Positions 52,841-61,537 of a DNA stretch of 64,000 nucleotides are shown here, piece by piece; the stretch's first letter is position 1; each line of letters opens with the position of its first letter. The DNA comes from BQWY01 sp046351095 (GTDB lineage: Bacteria; Nitrospirota; Nitrospiria; Nitrospirales; Nitrospiraceae). The stretch lies in contig JAXLZC010000001.1 of NCBI GenBank assembly GCA_046351095.1, positions 1,550,001 through 1,614,000 on the forward strand, written 5' to 3'. The notes under the pieces were generated by a model. It saw only the letters and a list, made by a program, of their open reading frames with translations, did not search any database and was not told the DNA's origin. The position numbers and the translations under genes are program-made.

Positions 52841-55447
52841 TTACGTCGCCTCGCGTTCGCCGGGACGTTTCGCACGGCGTGTCGGCGCCGCCCCCAACGG
52901 ATTCTCCGGCCAATGATGCTTGGGATAGCGCCCGCGCCCTTCCTTCCGCACCTCGGCATACGACGTCGCCCAAAACCGCGCGAGGTCCTGCGTGACTTGC
53001 AGCGGTCGCCCTGCCGGCGAGAGCAGATGCAGCAGCACCGGCACACGACCATCCGCCACCGTCGGCGTCTCCGCACATCCGAATAATTCTTGAAGCCGCA
53101 CCGCCAACACAGGCTGCGCCCCCGGCGTATAGTCGAGTCGAATACGTGAGCCCGTCGGCACGGTCAGATGCGTCGGCGCGAGTCGCTCCACCTGTTGCTG
53201 CTGTTTCCAGTCCAGCGTCGCGCGCAACGCCTCCCCCAAATCCACACGCGCAACGTGATCAAGCCGCGTCATGCCGCCGAGGTGCGGCCCGAGCCAGTCG
53301 TCTAGCCGTTCCAGCAACGCCTCATCCGACAAGTCCGGCCAGCCGCTGTCCATGCCACCGACACGTCGCAGCAACGCCACACGCGCGCGCCATTGGTCGA
53401 CTTCCTGTGTCCACGGGAGGCGCGACAATCCCGCGCGACGAATGCCCTGACACAAACAGGCGCGCACCGCCTCGGGATCCGGCTGCGACAAGCCTTGATC
53501 GCGTAACACCAACGCCCCGAGGCGCACCTGCCGACGCGCCAACACCGCCTGCGTCCGATCGTCCCATTCGAGCAGGTCATGCGTCGTCTGCGCATCGCCG
53601 CACATCAGATCCAACTCGTCACGGCCGACCGGCGCCGCAAGATCGATCCGCGCCCATTCGCCCGCGCCGTCGAGTCCGACGATCACAAGATACTCGTCGG
53701 CCGCTAACGCATCGGGACCCGTAAAGCAGGCGCCGCGCCCGTTCGCCAAACGATACCTCGCGGCGTCCGCCGTCGCATGCGGGAGCCGTTGCGCGATACG
53801 ATCCGGATAGGCCAGCGCAACGAGCGCACCGATGGACAAGACTGTCTCCGAACTCCGCGCGCGAGAAGCCGAGGAGGGCACAGCGCGCCCCGTACGCTCG
53901 CTGCGACGACGCCACTGCTCCACCGATTGGCGCGCGCGCGCCAACGCGCCGCGATCCACCTCCAGCGCCCCACGCGCGGCGCCATCGCCGTGCAGCAGAT
54001 CCAGCCGAAGGCGCAGGTCCGTCCGCCGCGCACTCGGTTGTCCGCCGCGCAACGGATCGCGCTCGTTGAGCAGCGCGGCAACGTCGCAGGCGCGCGCGGC
54101 AGCAGCGGCACCGAATCGCTCCGCCGCCACCATCATATGCGCCAGTCGCGGATGCACCGGCCACTCGACCATCTCGCGCCCGTGTTCGGTGATCCGCCCC
54201 TCATCCGTCAACGCGCCCAATTGACGCAACAACTGCCGCGCCTGCGCAACAGCCGCAGACGGCGGCGCATCCAGCCAGGCCAACTGCCCGACATCGGTCG
54301 TGCCCCACTGAGCCAACTCCAACACCAGCGGCGTGAGGTCGGCATCGAGGATCTCGGGCGTCTGCCGCGCAAGCAGCGACTGCTGATCGACTTCGCTCCA
54401 CAACCGATAACAGACACCCGGTTCCGTCCGGCCCGCGCGCCCGCAGCGCTGATCGGCGGCATCGCGTGTCACCCGCAGGGTTTCCAGGCGCGACAGCCCG
54501 CTGCGTGGATCGAAACGCGCCACACGTTGCAGCCCCGCATCGATGACGACTCGAATGCCCTCAATGGTCACGCTGGTTTCCGCGACGGACGTGGCCAACA
54601 CAATTTTTCGTCGCCCAGCCGGCGCGGGCGCCAACGCCTCGTCCTGCGCCGCTTGCGGGAGTTCGCCATGGAGCGGAGCCACGGTGACGGTCGGACCAAG
54701 ATTCAGTGTCTCGCACTCGCGCTCGACCCGACGGATCTCGGCCATCCCCGGTACAAACACCAAGAGGCTGCCCGAGTCCTGCTGCATCGCACGACGAATC
54801 GCCTCGACGACCTGGCGTTCGAGCGCGCGGGCCGCAAACGCGCCGGCGCCGCGATCCACCGCTCGATCCACATACCGAATCTCGACGGGATAACTGCGGC
54901 CTTCGCTACGAACCACCGGCGCATCGCCGAGCAGCCGCGCAATCGGCGCCGCATCCAACGTCGCCGACATCACCAACACACGCAAACCGGGCCGCAGCAC
55001 CCGGCGCGCATCGAGCGTCAACGCCAACCCAAGATCCGCATGTAACGACCGCTCGTGAAATTCGTCGAAGATGACGCAGCCGTAGTCGCTCAGCGACGGA
55101 TCCTGCTGCAGGAGCCGCGTGAGCACACCTTCCGTCACGACCTCCACACGCGTACGCGGACCGACACGTGTCTCGTGGCGAATGCGATAACCGACGGTGG
55201 CGCCCACCGCATCGCCGCAGGTCTGCGCCATCCTGGTCGCGGCCGCGCGCGCGGCCAACCGACGCGGTTCGAGCATCAGCACCCGTCGCCCTTCGAGCCA
55301 CGGCTCGCCCAACAACACCAACGGCACGCGTGTGGTTTTACCCGCGCCGGGCGGTGCGGTCAGCACGGCCGAGTCCGACGCGCTCAGCGCAGCGCGCAAT
55401 TCGGGAACAGCGTCGTCGATCGGAAGTGGTGTGGGACACATGATCAC
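52841..55447 (-). CDS. hrpB: ATP-dependent helicase HrpB
   Basis: 868 residues, DEAH-family RNA-helicase-like protein. Walker A APPGAGKTT (about 31-39), DEFH in place of DEAH (CVIFDEFHERS), SAT motif VMSATLD, then the second RecA domain with QRCGRAGRTEPGVCYRLWS, the HA2-type region and the HrpB C-terminal domain ending GRYPKHHWPENP. Its cellular role is poorly known even in E. coli. An ATG two codons later (MCPTPLP) is an equally good start. Confidence 0.93.
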   Translation of the reverse strand: MIMCPTPLPIDDAVPELRAALSASDSAVLTAPPGAGKTTRVPLVLLGEPWLEGRRVLMLEPRRLAARAAATRMAQTCGDAVGATVGYRIRHETRVGPRTRVEVVTEGVLTRLLQQDPSLSDYGCVIFDEFHERSLHADLGLALTLDARRVLRPGLRVLVMSATLDAAPIARLLGDAPVVRSEGRSYPVEIRYVDRAVDRGAGAFAARALERQVVEAIRRAMQQDSGSLLVFVPGMAEIRRVERECETLNLGPTVTVAPLHGELPQAAQDEALAPAPAGRRKIVLATSVAETSVTIEGIRVVIDAGLQRVARFDPRSGLSRLETLRVTRDAADQRCGRAGRTEPGVCYRLWSEVDQQSLLARQTPEILDADLTPLVLELAQWGTTDVGQLAWLDAPPSAAVAQARQLLRQLGALTDEGRITEHGREMVEWPVHPRLAHMMVAAERFGAAAAARACDVAALLNERDPLRGGQPSARRTDLRLRLDLLHGDGAARGALEVDRGALARARQSVEQWRRRSERTGRAVPSSASRARSSETVLSIGALVALAYPDRIAQRLPHATADAARYRLANGRGACFTGPDALAADEYLVIVGLDGAGEWARIDLAAPVGRDELDLMCGDAQTTHDLLEWDDRTQAVLARRQVRLGALVLRDQGLSQPDPEAVRACLCQGIRRAGLSRLPWTQEVDQWRARVALLRRVGGMDSGWPDLSDEALLERLDDWLGPHLGGMTRLDHVARVDLGEALRATLDWKQQQQVERLAPTHLTVPTGSRIRLDYTPGAQPVLAVRLQELFGCAETPTVADGRVPVLLHLLSPAGRPLQVTQDLARFWATSYAEVRKEGRGRYPKHHWPENPLGAAPTRRAKRPGEREAT

Positions 55448-55551
55448 GAAGCGGGCGTACTCCCCATGCAGATCGGCGCCTCGTCAGACAGGCAGACGAG
55501 CCGCCTCGACTCGTCGTATACTGCGCGGGAGCAGCAACAAGGAACGACACC

Positions 55552-55785
55552 ATGGCCGCGAAAAAACAGACTCCACCCGCACCAGCTCGTCTCTACTGGA
55601 CCGCCGAACGTCCCACCGCCCCCGGTTGGTATTGGCATCGTGGACTCGGCGAGGATACGGATGCGTTGATCGTGTTGGTCGATGACGCCGGATATTTCCA
55701 GTGGCCGGACGGCGGCTTCAGCGAAGCGGCGCAAACCGACGGGCAATGGGCCGGGCCGCTCGAACCGCCGACTGACCTCGGCTGA
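55552..55785 (+). CDS. Small hypothetical protein, 77 residues
   Basis: Not recognised. AAGGA 8 bases before the ATG supports it. The protein is acidic and rich in Trp/Gly/Pro (LYWTAERPTAPGWYWHRG, then YFQWPDGGFS and GQWAGPLEPP), suggesting a compact beta domain; the pattern of a Trp-Tyr-Trp start and GQWAGP end is like small phage- or plasmid-borne DUFs that begin with a P-G-W-Y-W turn. A TATACT box lies about 35 bases upstream. It lies alone between hrpB (opposite strand) and the ferritin-like gene. Confidence 0.6.
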   Translation: MAAKKQTPPAPARLYWTAERPTAPGWYWHRGLGEDTDALIVLVDDAGYFQWPDGGFSEAAQTDGQWAGPLEPPTDLG

Positions 55786-55812
55786 GGCTGCGGCGACGCA
55801 CCTCGCCTTCGC

Positions 55813-56427
55813 TCACCTGGCCGCATCATCGCTCGTCGGCAGCAGCGTCAGCTCGACAAACGCCCGCCGCAAGCGCTGTATCATCTCCGCCCGTAAGACC
55901 TCTCGATAGTCGGCCAACGACGGATCGCCCAGGTAGCGATCTAGCGTCTTCGGAAACTTTTTCCACCAACCCTGCGCCGCCGATCGCGCACAGCGCGCCG
56001 CCCGCTCGTCGCGCTGGAGCAACTCGCGTAATTGCCGCGCAAAAAATCCCACGTGCGTTTCTTCGTCGCGCACAATGTCGGCCATGTCCGGCCGCACGTC
56101 TGCCAACAACCGCGCAAATTCCAACCCCAGCGCCTCGTAGCCGAACAGCAACACGGCCAACGCACACCATTGATTGGGCACCGTCGGCAACTCCGCCCGC
56201 GTCATCGGCGACACGCCGAGCAACGCCTCGAACCGCCGCAGGTGCCGCGCCTCGTCGGCCTCATGGTGACGGAGGAACGCCAAGACCGATTCGGGCAGAT
56301 CCTGCGCCTGTGCCGCCTGCACGGCCCACATAGCCATGGCTTCGGCTTTCAGAAAACGTTCGAGCAACGCCCGTTCGCACGCGGCGGGCAATCGGATCGC
56401 AGCAGACTCGTGCGACATGGACGGCAT
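55813..56427 (-). CDS. Ferritin-like di-iron protein
   Basis: 204 residues from ATG 56427 (an ATG at 56418 is also possible). Two pairs of helices carry a likely di-iron site: Glu29 in FLKAEAMAMW, then EADEARHLRRFE (Glu59, His62), Glu in FGYEALGLEFARLL and DEETHVGFFARQL (Glu123, His126 region). The E...EXXH...E...EXXH pattern is that of ferritin-like oxidases and hydroxylases. The substrate is not known; it is too short and diverged to be called MiaE or rubrerythrin. It is convergent with the 77-residue gene. Confidence 0.75.
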   Translation of the reverse strand: MPSMSHESAAIRLPAACERALLERFLKAEAMAMWAVQAAQAQDLPESVLAFLRHHEADEARHLRRFEALLGVSPMTRAELPTVPNQWCALAVLLFGYEALGLEFARLLADVRPDMADIVRDEETHVGFFARQLRELLQRDERAARCARSAAQGWWKKFPKTLDRYLGDPSLADYREVLRAEMIQRLRRAFVELTLLPTSDDAAR

Positions 56428-56633
56428 CGGCAGAGCATAACGAACCGGCGCCGTACACGTCACCGTCAAAAATGGATTCGTAGGGAAAGTGCTGTCACCT
56501 TGTTTGCGCCGCTCGACGCGGCGGCGCATCGGATAGTTGGACGTTTTTGATTGGTGAAACGGCTGCCGCAGCCTACGCTGGACATACCAGAGGCCTGATT
56601 CCGTTCCGAACCGACCGACGCAGGAGTGCGACG

Positions 56634-57884
56634 ATGGCGCAGACGATCCGCTCAGCAGTGTGTGGGGTGATGACGGCCGTCGCGCTGGCGTTGTATGGGG
56701 CAACGTCGATCCAGGCCGCGCCACCGACACCACCTGACCCGCATGCGCACCCGGCGGCAGCCGCACATGCCAACAAAGCGGCGCAGGCGACGTTGACGCT
56801 CACACCGACGGCCCCGCCGACGCTCAGCGGCGACCCGATCCGTTCGACCTTTCTCCTCGCGCTGCCGAACAGTGCCTGGGGTGTCGAGCTCGGACTCGCC
56901 GGGTACATGATGTCGATCAACGAAACGAAGGCCGACCAGCGGCGCTACGTGATGACGACACATCCGCAGACCGGCCTGAACGTCTCCGCCACGCTGGAAA
57001 AGATTCACGAACCGGCGACTGCGGCGGGCTGTATCTCGCATCTGGAGCGCCTCTCGGCAAGCCCGCTCGGGTCGAAGGCCCGCGACAAACGCCTCACGAC
57101 GACGACGGCCTTACCCACGCTCGAATATACGGTGGCGGAGTTTCAAGGCGTGCCGCTGATGCAGCGCCACGTCTACCTCTGTTACCCGAAAGACGACGTC
57201 TACCTCGACCTGCATTTGTCGAAGGTGCAGTTCACCTCAGCGGACGAACAGCTCTTCCGCGAGTTTTTGCAGACTGTCCACGTGCAGCCGATCGCGGCAT
57301 CGCCGGCCGCGACATCGTCCATACCTTCGGCAGCGACCTACCCATCGCAGACACCCGCTCCCACGCCGACGCCGGCAAGTCCGCATTCATCGCTCGCGCC
57401 CGCAGTTACACCGTCCGCGCAGCCGCAGCAATCGTCCAACAGCCTCGCGCTGTTTAAGAGCGGATCGCAGTTTTACCTACAGGGAGACTATCCAAAGGCG
57501 ATCGATCTCTACCAGCAGGCCTTGGATCTAGAGCGCGCAAACCCACAACTCGACCGAATCTTGTGGCGTGTGCTCGTGGATAATCTCGGAATGTCCTATG
57601 GCATCAGCGGCAAACTGGCGCAGGCCAAAGCGACCTTCGAGTACGGCATCGCCGAGGATCACACATACCCGATGTTTCACTATAACCTGGCCTGCACCTA
57701 CGCGGAGATGAATCAGCGCGAGTCGGCCATGCATTCACTGCGCACGGCCTTTCAATATCGGAAGAACCACAATCCCGGCGAACCGGGATTGCCCGATCCG
57801 CGGCGCGACACATCGTTCCGCCAGATGCTGAAGCAAGACGACTTCCGCCGCCTCGTCGACCGCTTGATGGCGCAGCCCGGGTGA
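56634..57884 (+). CDS. Secreted TPR-repeat protein
   Basis: 416 residues from ATG 56634 (CAGGAG 8 bases upstream). Signal peptide (about 1-28, ending IQA). Residues about 50-230 form a domain I do not know (FLLALPNSAWGVELGLAGY). A Pro/Ser/Thr-rich linker (about 235-285) leads to two or three TPR units (about 295-385, LYQQALDLERANPQLDRIL). Exported, protein-binding role likely. It is followed 42 bases later by yacG, which has its own promoter-like -10. Confidence 0.78.
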   Translation: MAQTIRSAVCGVMTAVALALYGATSIQAAPPTPPDPHAHPAAAAHANKAAQATLTLTPTAPPTLSGDPIRSTFLLALPNSAWGVELGLAGYMMSINETKADQRRYVMTTHPQTGLNVSATLEKIHEPATAAGCISHLERLSASPLGSKARDKRLTTTTALPTLEYTVAEFQGVPLMQRHVYLCYPKDDVYLDLHLSKVQFTSADEQLFREFLQTVHVQPIAASPAATSSIPSAATYPSQTPAPTPTPASPHSSLAPAVTPSAQPQQSSNSLALFKSGSQFYLQGDYPKAIDLYQQALDLERANPQLDRILWRVLVDNLGMSYGISGKLAQAKATFEYGIAEDHTYPMFHYNLACTYAEMNQRESAMHSLRTAFQYRKNHNPGEPGLPDPRRDTSFRQMLKQDDFRRLVDRLMAQPG

Positions 57885-57912
57885 GCCGCTGGCGGGTCGA
57901 GGCCGGCGCGCG

Positions 57913-57918
57913 TATACT
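57913..57918 (+). promoter_or_regulatory. Possible -10 box of yacG
   Basis: TATACT, 8 bases before the yacG ATG, with no ribosome binding site and no good -35. The same TATACT-N8-ATG arrangement occurs at 61524-61540. Confidence 0.4.
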
Positions 57919-57926
57919 GCATCGCC

Positions 57927-58130
57927 ATGCGTTGCCCGACGTGCCGCGCCGAAACGACCTGGCAGGACAACCCCACCCGTCCCTTCTGCTCCGAACGCTG
58001 TAAGCTGATCGACCTCGGGCGCTGGGCCTCGGAACGCTACCGCATCCCCGGCGAATCGCTGGCCGTCGCGTCGCTCGACGAACGTCCCGGCGACGATCCG
58101 GAAACCGATTCGCCGCGCAGATCATCGTAA
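57927..58130 (+). CDS. yacG: YacG zinc protein, DNA gyrase inhibitor family
   Basis: 67 residues. Zinc ligands Cys3, Cys6 (CPTC), Cys21 and Cys25 (CSERC), followed by KLIDLGRWASERYRIPGE, the YacG signature. In E. coli YacG binds GyrB and blocks DNA binding. The C-terminal 20 residues are acidic and unstructured. It follows the TPR gene and has a -10-like box 8 bases upstream. Confidence 0.93.
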   Translation: MRCPTCRAETTWQDNPTRPFCSERCKLIDLGRWASERYRIPGESLAVASLDERPGDDPETDSPRRSS

Positions 58131-58231
58131 TCTCTGTACAGAACACATCGCATCCGACTCTGGAACGCGCACCGGACGTGGGCTGCCCGCGTTTTCGTCG
58201 TTTCGTTGCGAATTCATCCTCACGTGCTACG

Positions 58232-58259
58232 TTGAAGACGATCGCATCCTAGGTACTCT
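58232..58259 (+). promoter_or_regulatory. Possible promoter of the PilZ gene
   Basis: TTGAAG (58232-58237), 16-base spacer, TACTCT (58254-58259); leader about 35 bases with AAGGAG before the ATG. Confidence 0.35.
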
Positions 58260-58300
58260 CCCTATCGTCGTGTCGTCGATCCATTGGAAGGAGTCCGGTC

Positions 58301-58657
58301 ATGAATCTGCGCCAAGCCCCCCGCATCCCCGTCGACCTGCAAGTCTGGTACACCACGCCGGAGCACGAGGTGCAACGCGGCACCATGTACGATTTGTCGC
58401 CAGGCGGATGCGCGGTCGCAACCATCGGCGCGGTGCAGGCAGGCAGTCGGCTGGCGCTGACGATCTTGGCGCCGGGCCAGGAGATTCCGTTGACGTTGGA
58501 ATCGGTCGCCGTACGCTGGACGGCGCTGGGCGAATTCGGTGTGGAGTTCGACGGGATGAACGCGGCCGATCGCGACCGCCTCGGCCACGTGCTGACGCGC
58601 GCGTCGCAACGACTCGACACACTCGGCTCCAGCGACACGTCGTCGCAGATCGGTTAG
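58301..58657 (+). CDS. PilZ domain protein
   Basis: 118 residues, nearly a bare PilZ domain. The c-di-GMP motif is split as usual: RQAPR (RXXXR form, residues 4-8) and DLSPGGCAV (D/NXSXXG) about 25 residues later. It should bind c-di-GMP and relay it to a partner. Gene pilT/pilU are elsewhere in the window, but a link is not shown. GGAAGGAG lies before the ATG. Its stop overlaps the convergent SDR gene by 4 bases. Confidence 0.85.
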   Translation: MNLRQAPRIPVDLQVWYTTPEHEVQRGTMYDLSPGGCAVATIGAVQAGSRLALTILAPGQEIPLTLESVAVRWTALGEFGVEFDGMNAADRDRLGHVLTRASQRLDTLGSSDTSSQIG

Positions 58658-59589
58658 GTCGGCGGAGGCAGGACCTGTCCTGCCGCGGACGCGTCCACCG
58701 GCGGCTCGGTCGGCAAATTCAAAAACTTCATGACCAGCCTATCCTGAACCCGGTCGGGGCAGAGCCGCCCCATCCACCGTCGAAACTTCGCATCGCGTCC
58801 GACGAGATACCGCGTCTTTGGACGCGACACCGTCAGTGCCTCCGCCACGACTCGCGCAACGGCATCGGCCGGAATCGCCCCCTCCACCACACGCCCGATA
58901 GTCTGCCGCAGACGCTCCAACGACACGCGATAGAGCGACAGGCGCGCCGGGTCGGCTACCCGAGCCATTCGTTCCCCTTCAGCGCCCGACCGTTCCCAAA
59001 TTGACGAGACGATCGCGCCCGGCTCGACGCTGCACACCTCGATTCCCCACGGACACAGCTCCATCCGCAACGCATCGGTCAACGCCTCGAACGCAAACTT
59101 CGACGCGCAATACCAGCCCATAAACGGCGTGACGGCGCGCCCGGCGATCGAGCTCATGTTGACAATACGCCCGCGCGCCGTACGCAGCAGCGGGAGAAAC
59201 GCCTGCGTCACGGCCATCTGGCCGAGTACGTTCACGTCGAGTTGACGGCGCGCATCCGCGAGCGGAACCGCCTCAATCGGTCCGGGCACGGCAATACCCG
59301 CGTTGTTCACCAACCCGGCAAGTCCATTGATACCCGCCGTCGTCAGTGCCGCTTCGACGTCCTTCGCAGCGACAGCGATACTGTTGTGATCGGTCACGTC
59401 GAGCAAGATCGGTTGGATCGCAGGCGTTGCGCCATGACAGGACGCAACCAAGGCCTGGCCATCCTCACGCTTCCGCACTCCCGCGAACACGAGAAAGCCC
59501 ATGCCTTGCAGATGCCGCGCGCAGGCGGCACCGATGCCGGTGGAAGCGCCGGTGACGACAACCGCTCGAAGCGGTGTGTGGTGAGTCAT
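58654..59589 (-). CDS. Short-chain dehydrogenase/reductase
   Basis: 311 residues. NAD(P) motif TGASTGIGAACA near the N-terminus, NNAGIAVPG, a Ser in MSSIAGR and the catalytic YXXXK as YCASKFA. The C-terminal 100 residues are longer than in the classical group, as in retinol-dehydrogenase-like SDRs with lipid-like substrates. The substrate is unknown. The ATG at 59589 lies near the end of an SDR-like start (MTHHTPLRAVVVTG). It is divergent from the FKBP gene, with inverted repeats between. Confidence 0.88.
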   Translation of the reverse strand: MTHHTPLRAVVVTGASTGIGAACARHLQGMGFLVFAGVRKREDGQALVASCHGATPAIQPILLDVTDHNSIAVAAKDVEAALTTAGINGLAGLVNNAGIAVPGPIEAVPLADARRQLDVNVLGQMAVTQAFLPLLRTARGRIVNMSSIAGRAVTPFMGWYCASKFAFEALTDALRMELCPWGIEVCSVEPGAIVSSIWERSGAEGERMARVADPARLSLYRVSLERLRQTIGRVVEGAIPADAVARVVAEALTVSRPKTRYLVGRDAKFRRWMGRLCPDRVQDRLVMKFLNLPTEPPVDASAAGQVLPPPT

Positions 59590-59681
59590 GGTGGAAACCC
59601 TAGCATGTTCGCGCGGACCGGAGCTACATCGGGACAGACCCACGACTGTGCATCAACCCGACGGATAACGGATATCCGCCG

Positions 59682-59700
59682 CACAATAAATTCTATTGTG
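59682..59700. promoter_or_regulatory. Inverted repeat between SDR and FKBP genes
   Basis: CACAATAAATTCTATTGTG: 7-base arms around AATTC. Nearby are a perfect CGGATATCCG (59669-59678) and distant GGATAAC/GTTATCC copies. This AT-rich patch stands out in the GC-rich sequence and may be an operator or contain a -10 (TAGAAT, minus strand). Confidence 0.45.
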
Positions 59701-59795
59701 CCTTGCGCGCGCATCGCCTATGTTATCCGCCAGTCTCGATGGCCGCAGCCTCGCGGCCGATCCGACGATTCACCATCCACTGAAAGGACTCGCGC

Positions 59796-60476
59796 ATGCG
59801 ACGTTTCGCACTCTGTCTAACCTTGTCGGCCGGCCTACTCGGTGTTGTGGGCTCCGGCCTTGCCGACGCTTCGGATCCGAAGACCGACGAAGAAAAAACG
59901 CTCTATGCCTTGGGGCTCGCGGTGAGCCAGAGCTTGGCGCCCTTTTCCTTGAGTGGTGCGGAATTGGAAATGGTGAAGGCGGGCATGACCGACGGCGTCT
60001 TGAAGCATCCGCCGAAAGCGGATCTCCAAGCGTTCGGCCCGAAGGTGCAGAAGTTGGCGGAGGATCGCGCCAAGGTCGTAGCCGAAGGCGAGAAAAAAGC
60101 CGGCGCCGAAGCGGTGAAGAAGGCGTTGGGCGAAAAGGGCGCGAAGAAGACGGACTCGGGCGCGGTCGTCGTGCCGATCAAGGAAGGTACGGGCGCCTCG
60201 CCCAAAGCCAGCGACACGGTGAAGGTCCACTACCACGGCACCCTGACCGATGGGACCGTGTTCGACAGCTCCGTGCAGCGCGGCGAGCCGGTGAAGTTCC
60301 CGCTCACAAACGTGGTGAAGTGCTGGACCGAAGGCGTGCAGCAGATCAAGGTCGGCGGCAAGGCCAAGTTGGTCTGCCCGTCCGATGTGGCCTACGGCGA
60401 CAACGGCCGCCCGCCGGTGATTAAGCCGGGCGCGACGTTGATCTTCGAAGTGGAATTGCTCGACATCGTGAAGTAG
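59796..60476 (+). CDS. FKBP-type peptidyl-prolyl isomerase
   Basis: 226 residues: signal peptide (about 1-23), a helical FKBP N-terminal dimerisation domain (about 28-105) and a C-terminal FKBP domain (about 110-226: VKVHYHGTLTDGTVFDSS, VAYGDNG, LIFEVELLDI). This is the FkpA/Mip form, a periplasmic folding helper with prolyl isomerase activity. AAAGGA precedes the ATG. A strong terminator follows, so it is a single-gene unit. Confidence 0.93.
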   Translation: MRRFALCLTLSAGLLGVVGSGLADASDPKTDEEKTLYALGLAVSQSLAPFSLSGAELEMVKAGMTDGVLKHPPKADLQAFGPKVQKLAEDRAKVVAEGEKKAGAEAVKKALGEKGAKKTDSGAVVVPIKEGTGASPKASDTVKVHYHGTLTDGTVFDSSVQRGEPVKFPLTNVVKCWTEGVQQIKVGGKAKLVCPSDVAYGDNGRPPVIKPGATLIFEVELLDIVK

Positions 60477-60499
60477 TCGATCGAGCAGTCGTTTAGCGA

Positions 60500-60546
60500 A
60501 CGGCGGCCTTGCACCTGTGGATGGTGCAGGGCCGCCGTCTTCTTTT
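60500..60546 (+). terminator. Intrinsic terminator after the FKBP gene
   Basis: About 15-pair stem (ACGGCGGC with GCCGCCGT outside, TGCACC with GGTGCA inside), followed by TCTTCTTTT. It lies 24 bases after the stop. Confidence 0.85.
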
Positions 60547-60598
60547 CAGCAGCACACGCTTCGTTTCATCCGCCCCGAACACACACCTACAGACACAC

Positions 60599-61405
60599 TT
60601 ACTTTGCGGCAGGTGGCGCCGGTGTCATCGTCAACGTCACCGTCGTCGTTTGCCCAGGCGACAGCGTGAATTTCGCTTCTTGGTACCCAAGCACGGGATG
60701 CCAGGCGCCCAACGTGTGTGTCCCAGGCGGAATGTCGGTGAGTTGAAACCGTCCCTGCTCGTCCGTCACCACCGCATAGGGATTGCCCGTCACCAGCGCC
60801 CACGATTCCATAAAGCGATGCTGGTCGCAGGTCAGTTGCACGATGCTGCTGCGCTTGATCTGCAAGGGCACACGCTGCTCGCTGCCCGGACTCGAAAGGC
60901 CTTGCGCCGTAAACATCGGAAGGCGATTTTTCCCGCCCATCGCCTCCCAGCCACGAATCTGATGCAGGATGCTGTCCTGCGAGACGATCCGCAATTGTTG
61001 CCCCAACAGGCCGGTAACGACACGCGGCTGAATCTGGCAGCGGTCGAGCGTGATGCTCGGGCCATCGGCTGGAATGGCTTTGCCTTTGTCGACTTCTTGG
61101 AGAAACACAACGACGTCCGACAACTCGTGAGCGGGCGTGATACGTACCTCCGGAAAAATCACATCGCCCTTGGCGTCCGCGCGGCTCGCGCAATATTCCG
61201 GATTCGACCCCATCTTCACTTGGTGCCGCCGAGGCGGCGGTACCTCGCCGCTGAATGTTACAGTCCCGACAATGGACGCGCCGTTGGCGACTGTACCTCC
61301 GTCGTACGCCAACGCCTGTCCACTTACCGCCGTTTGCACGAGCGCGCAGAACAACAAGCTGACGGCGACGAGCCCATGGGATCTCGATTGCGTGTGTACG
61401 TACAT
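60599..61405 (-). CDS. Secreted cupredoxin/carboxypeptidase-regulatory-like protein
   Basis: 268 residues from ATG 61405 (GAGGAA just upstream). Signal peptide (about 1-34), an Ig-like beta domain, a cupredoxin-like part whose CDQHRFM (Cys193, His196, Met199) plus His148 resembles blue-copper ligands, and a C-terminal carboxypeptidase-regulatory-like domain (VTDEQGRFQLTDIPPGTHTL). Similar proteins occur near methylamine utilisation or cytochrome genes. Copper binding is inferred from the ligand order only. It is convergent with the FKBP gene. Confidence 0.75.
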   Translation of the reverse strand: MYVHTQSRSHGLVAVSLLFCALVQTAVSGQALAYDGGTVANGASIVGTVTFSGEVPPPRRHQVKMGSNPEYCASRADAKGDVIFPEVRITPAHELSDVVVFLQEVDKGKAIPADGPSITLDRCQIQPRVVTGLLGQQLRIVSQDSILHQIRGWEAMGGKNRLPMFTAQGLSSPGSEQRVPLQIKRSSIVQLTCDQHRFMESWALVTGNPYAVVTDEQGRFQLTDIPPGTHTLGAWHPVLGYQEAKFTLSPGQTTTVTLTMTPAPPAAK

Positions 61406-61500
61406 ACGTTCCTCGCCATTCACTATCAATGCGACGCCTTCATCAGACCCGCGTCGCCCAGGACCACGCAGTATAAACCAGGCACACCGGAGGCTGCGCC

Positions 61501-61529
61501 TTGGCTTGCTCCGTGAAGCCCCGTATACT
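61501..61529 (+). promoter_or_regulatory. Predicted promoter of the TonB-C gene, leaderless geometry
   Basis: TTGGCT (61501-61506), 17-base spacer, TATACT (61524-61529), then 8 bases to the ATG at 61538. No ribosome binding site. Confidence 0.55.
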
Positions 61530-61537
61530 GCGCCCGA

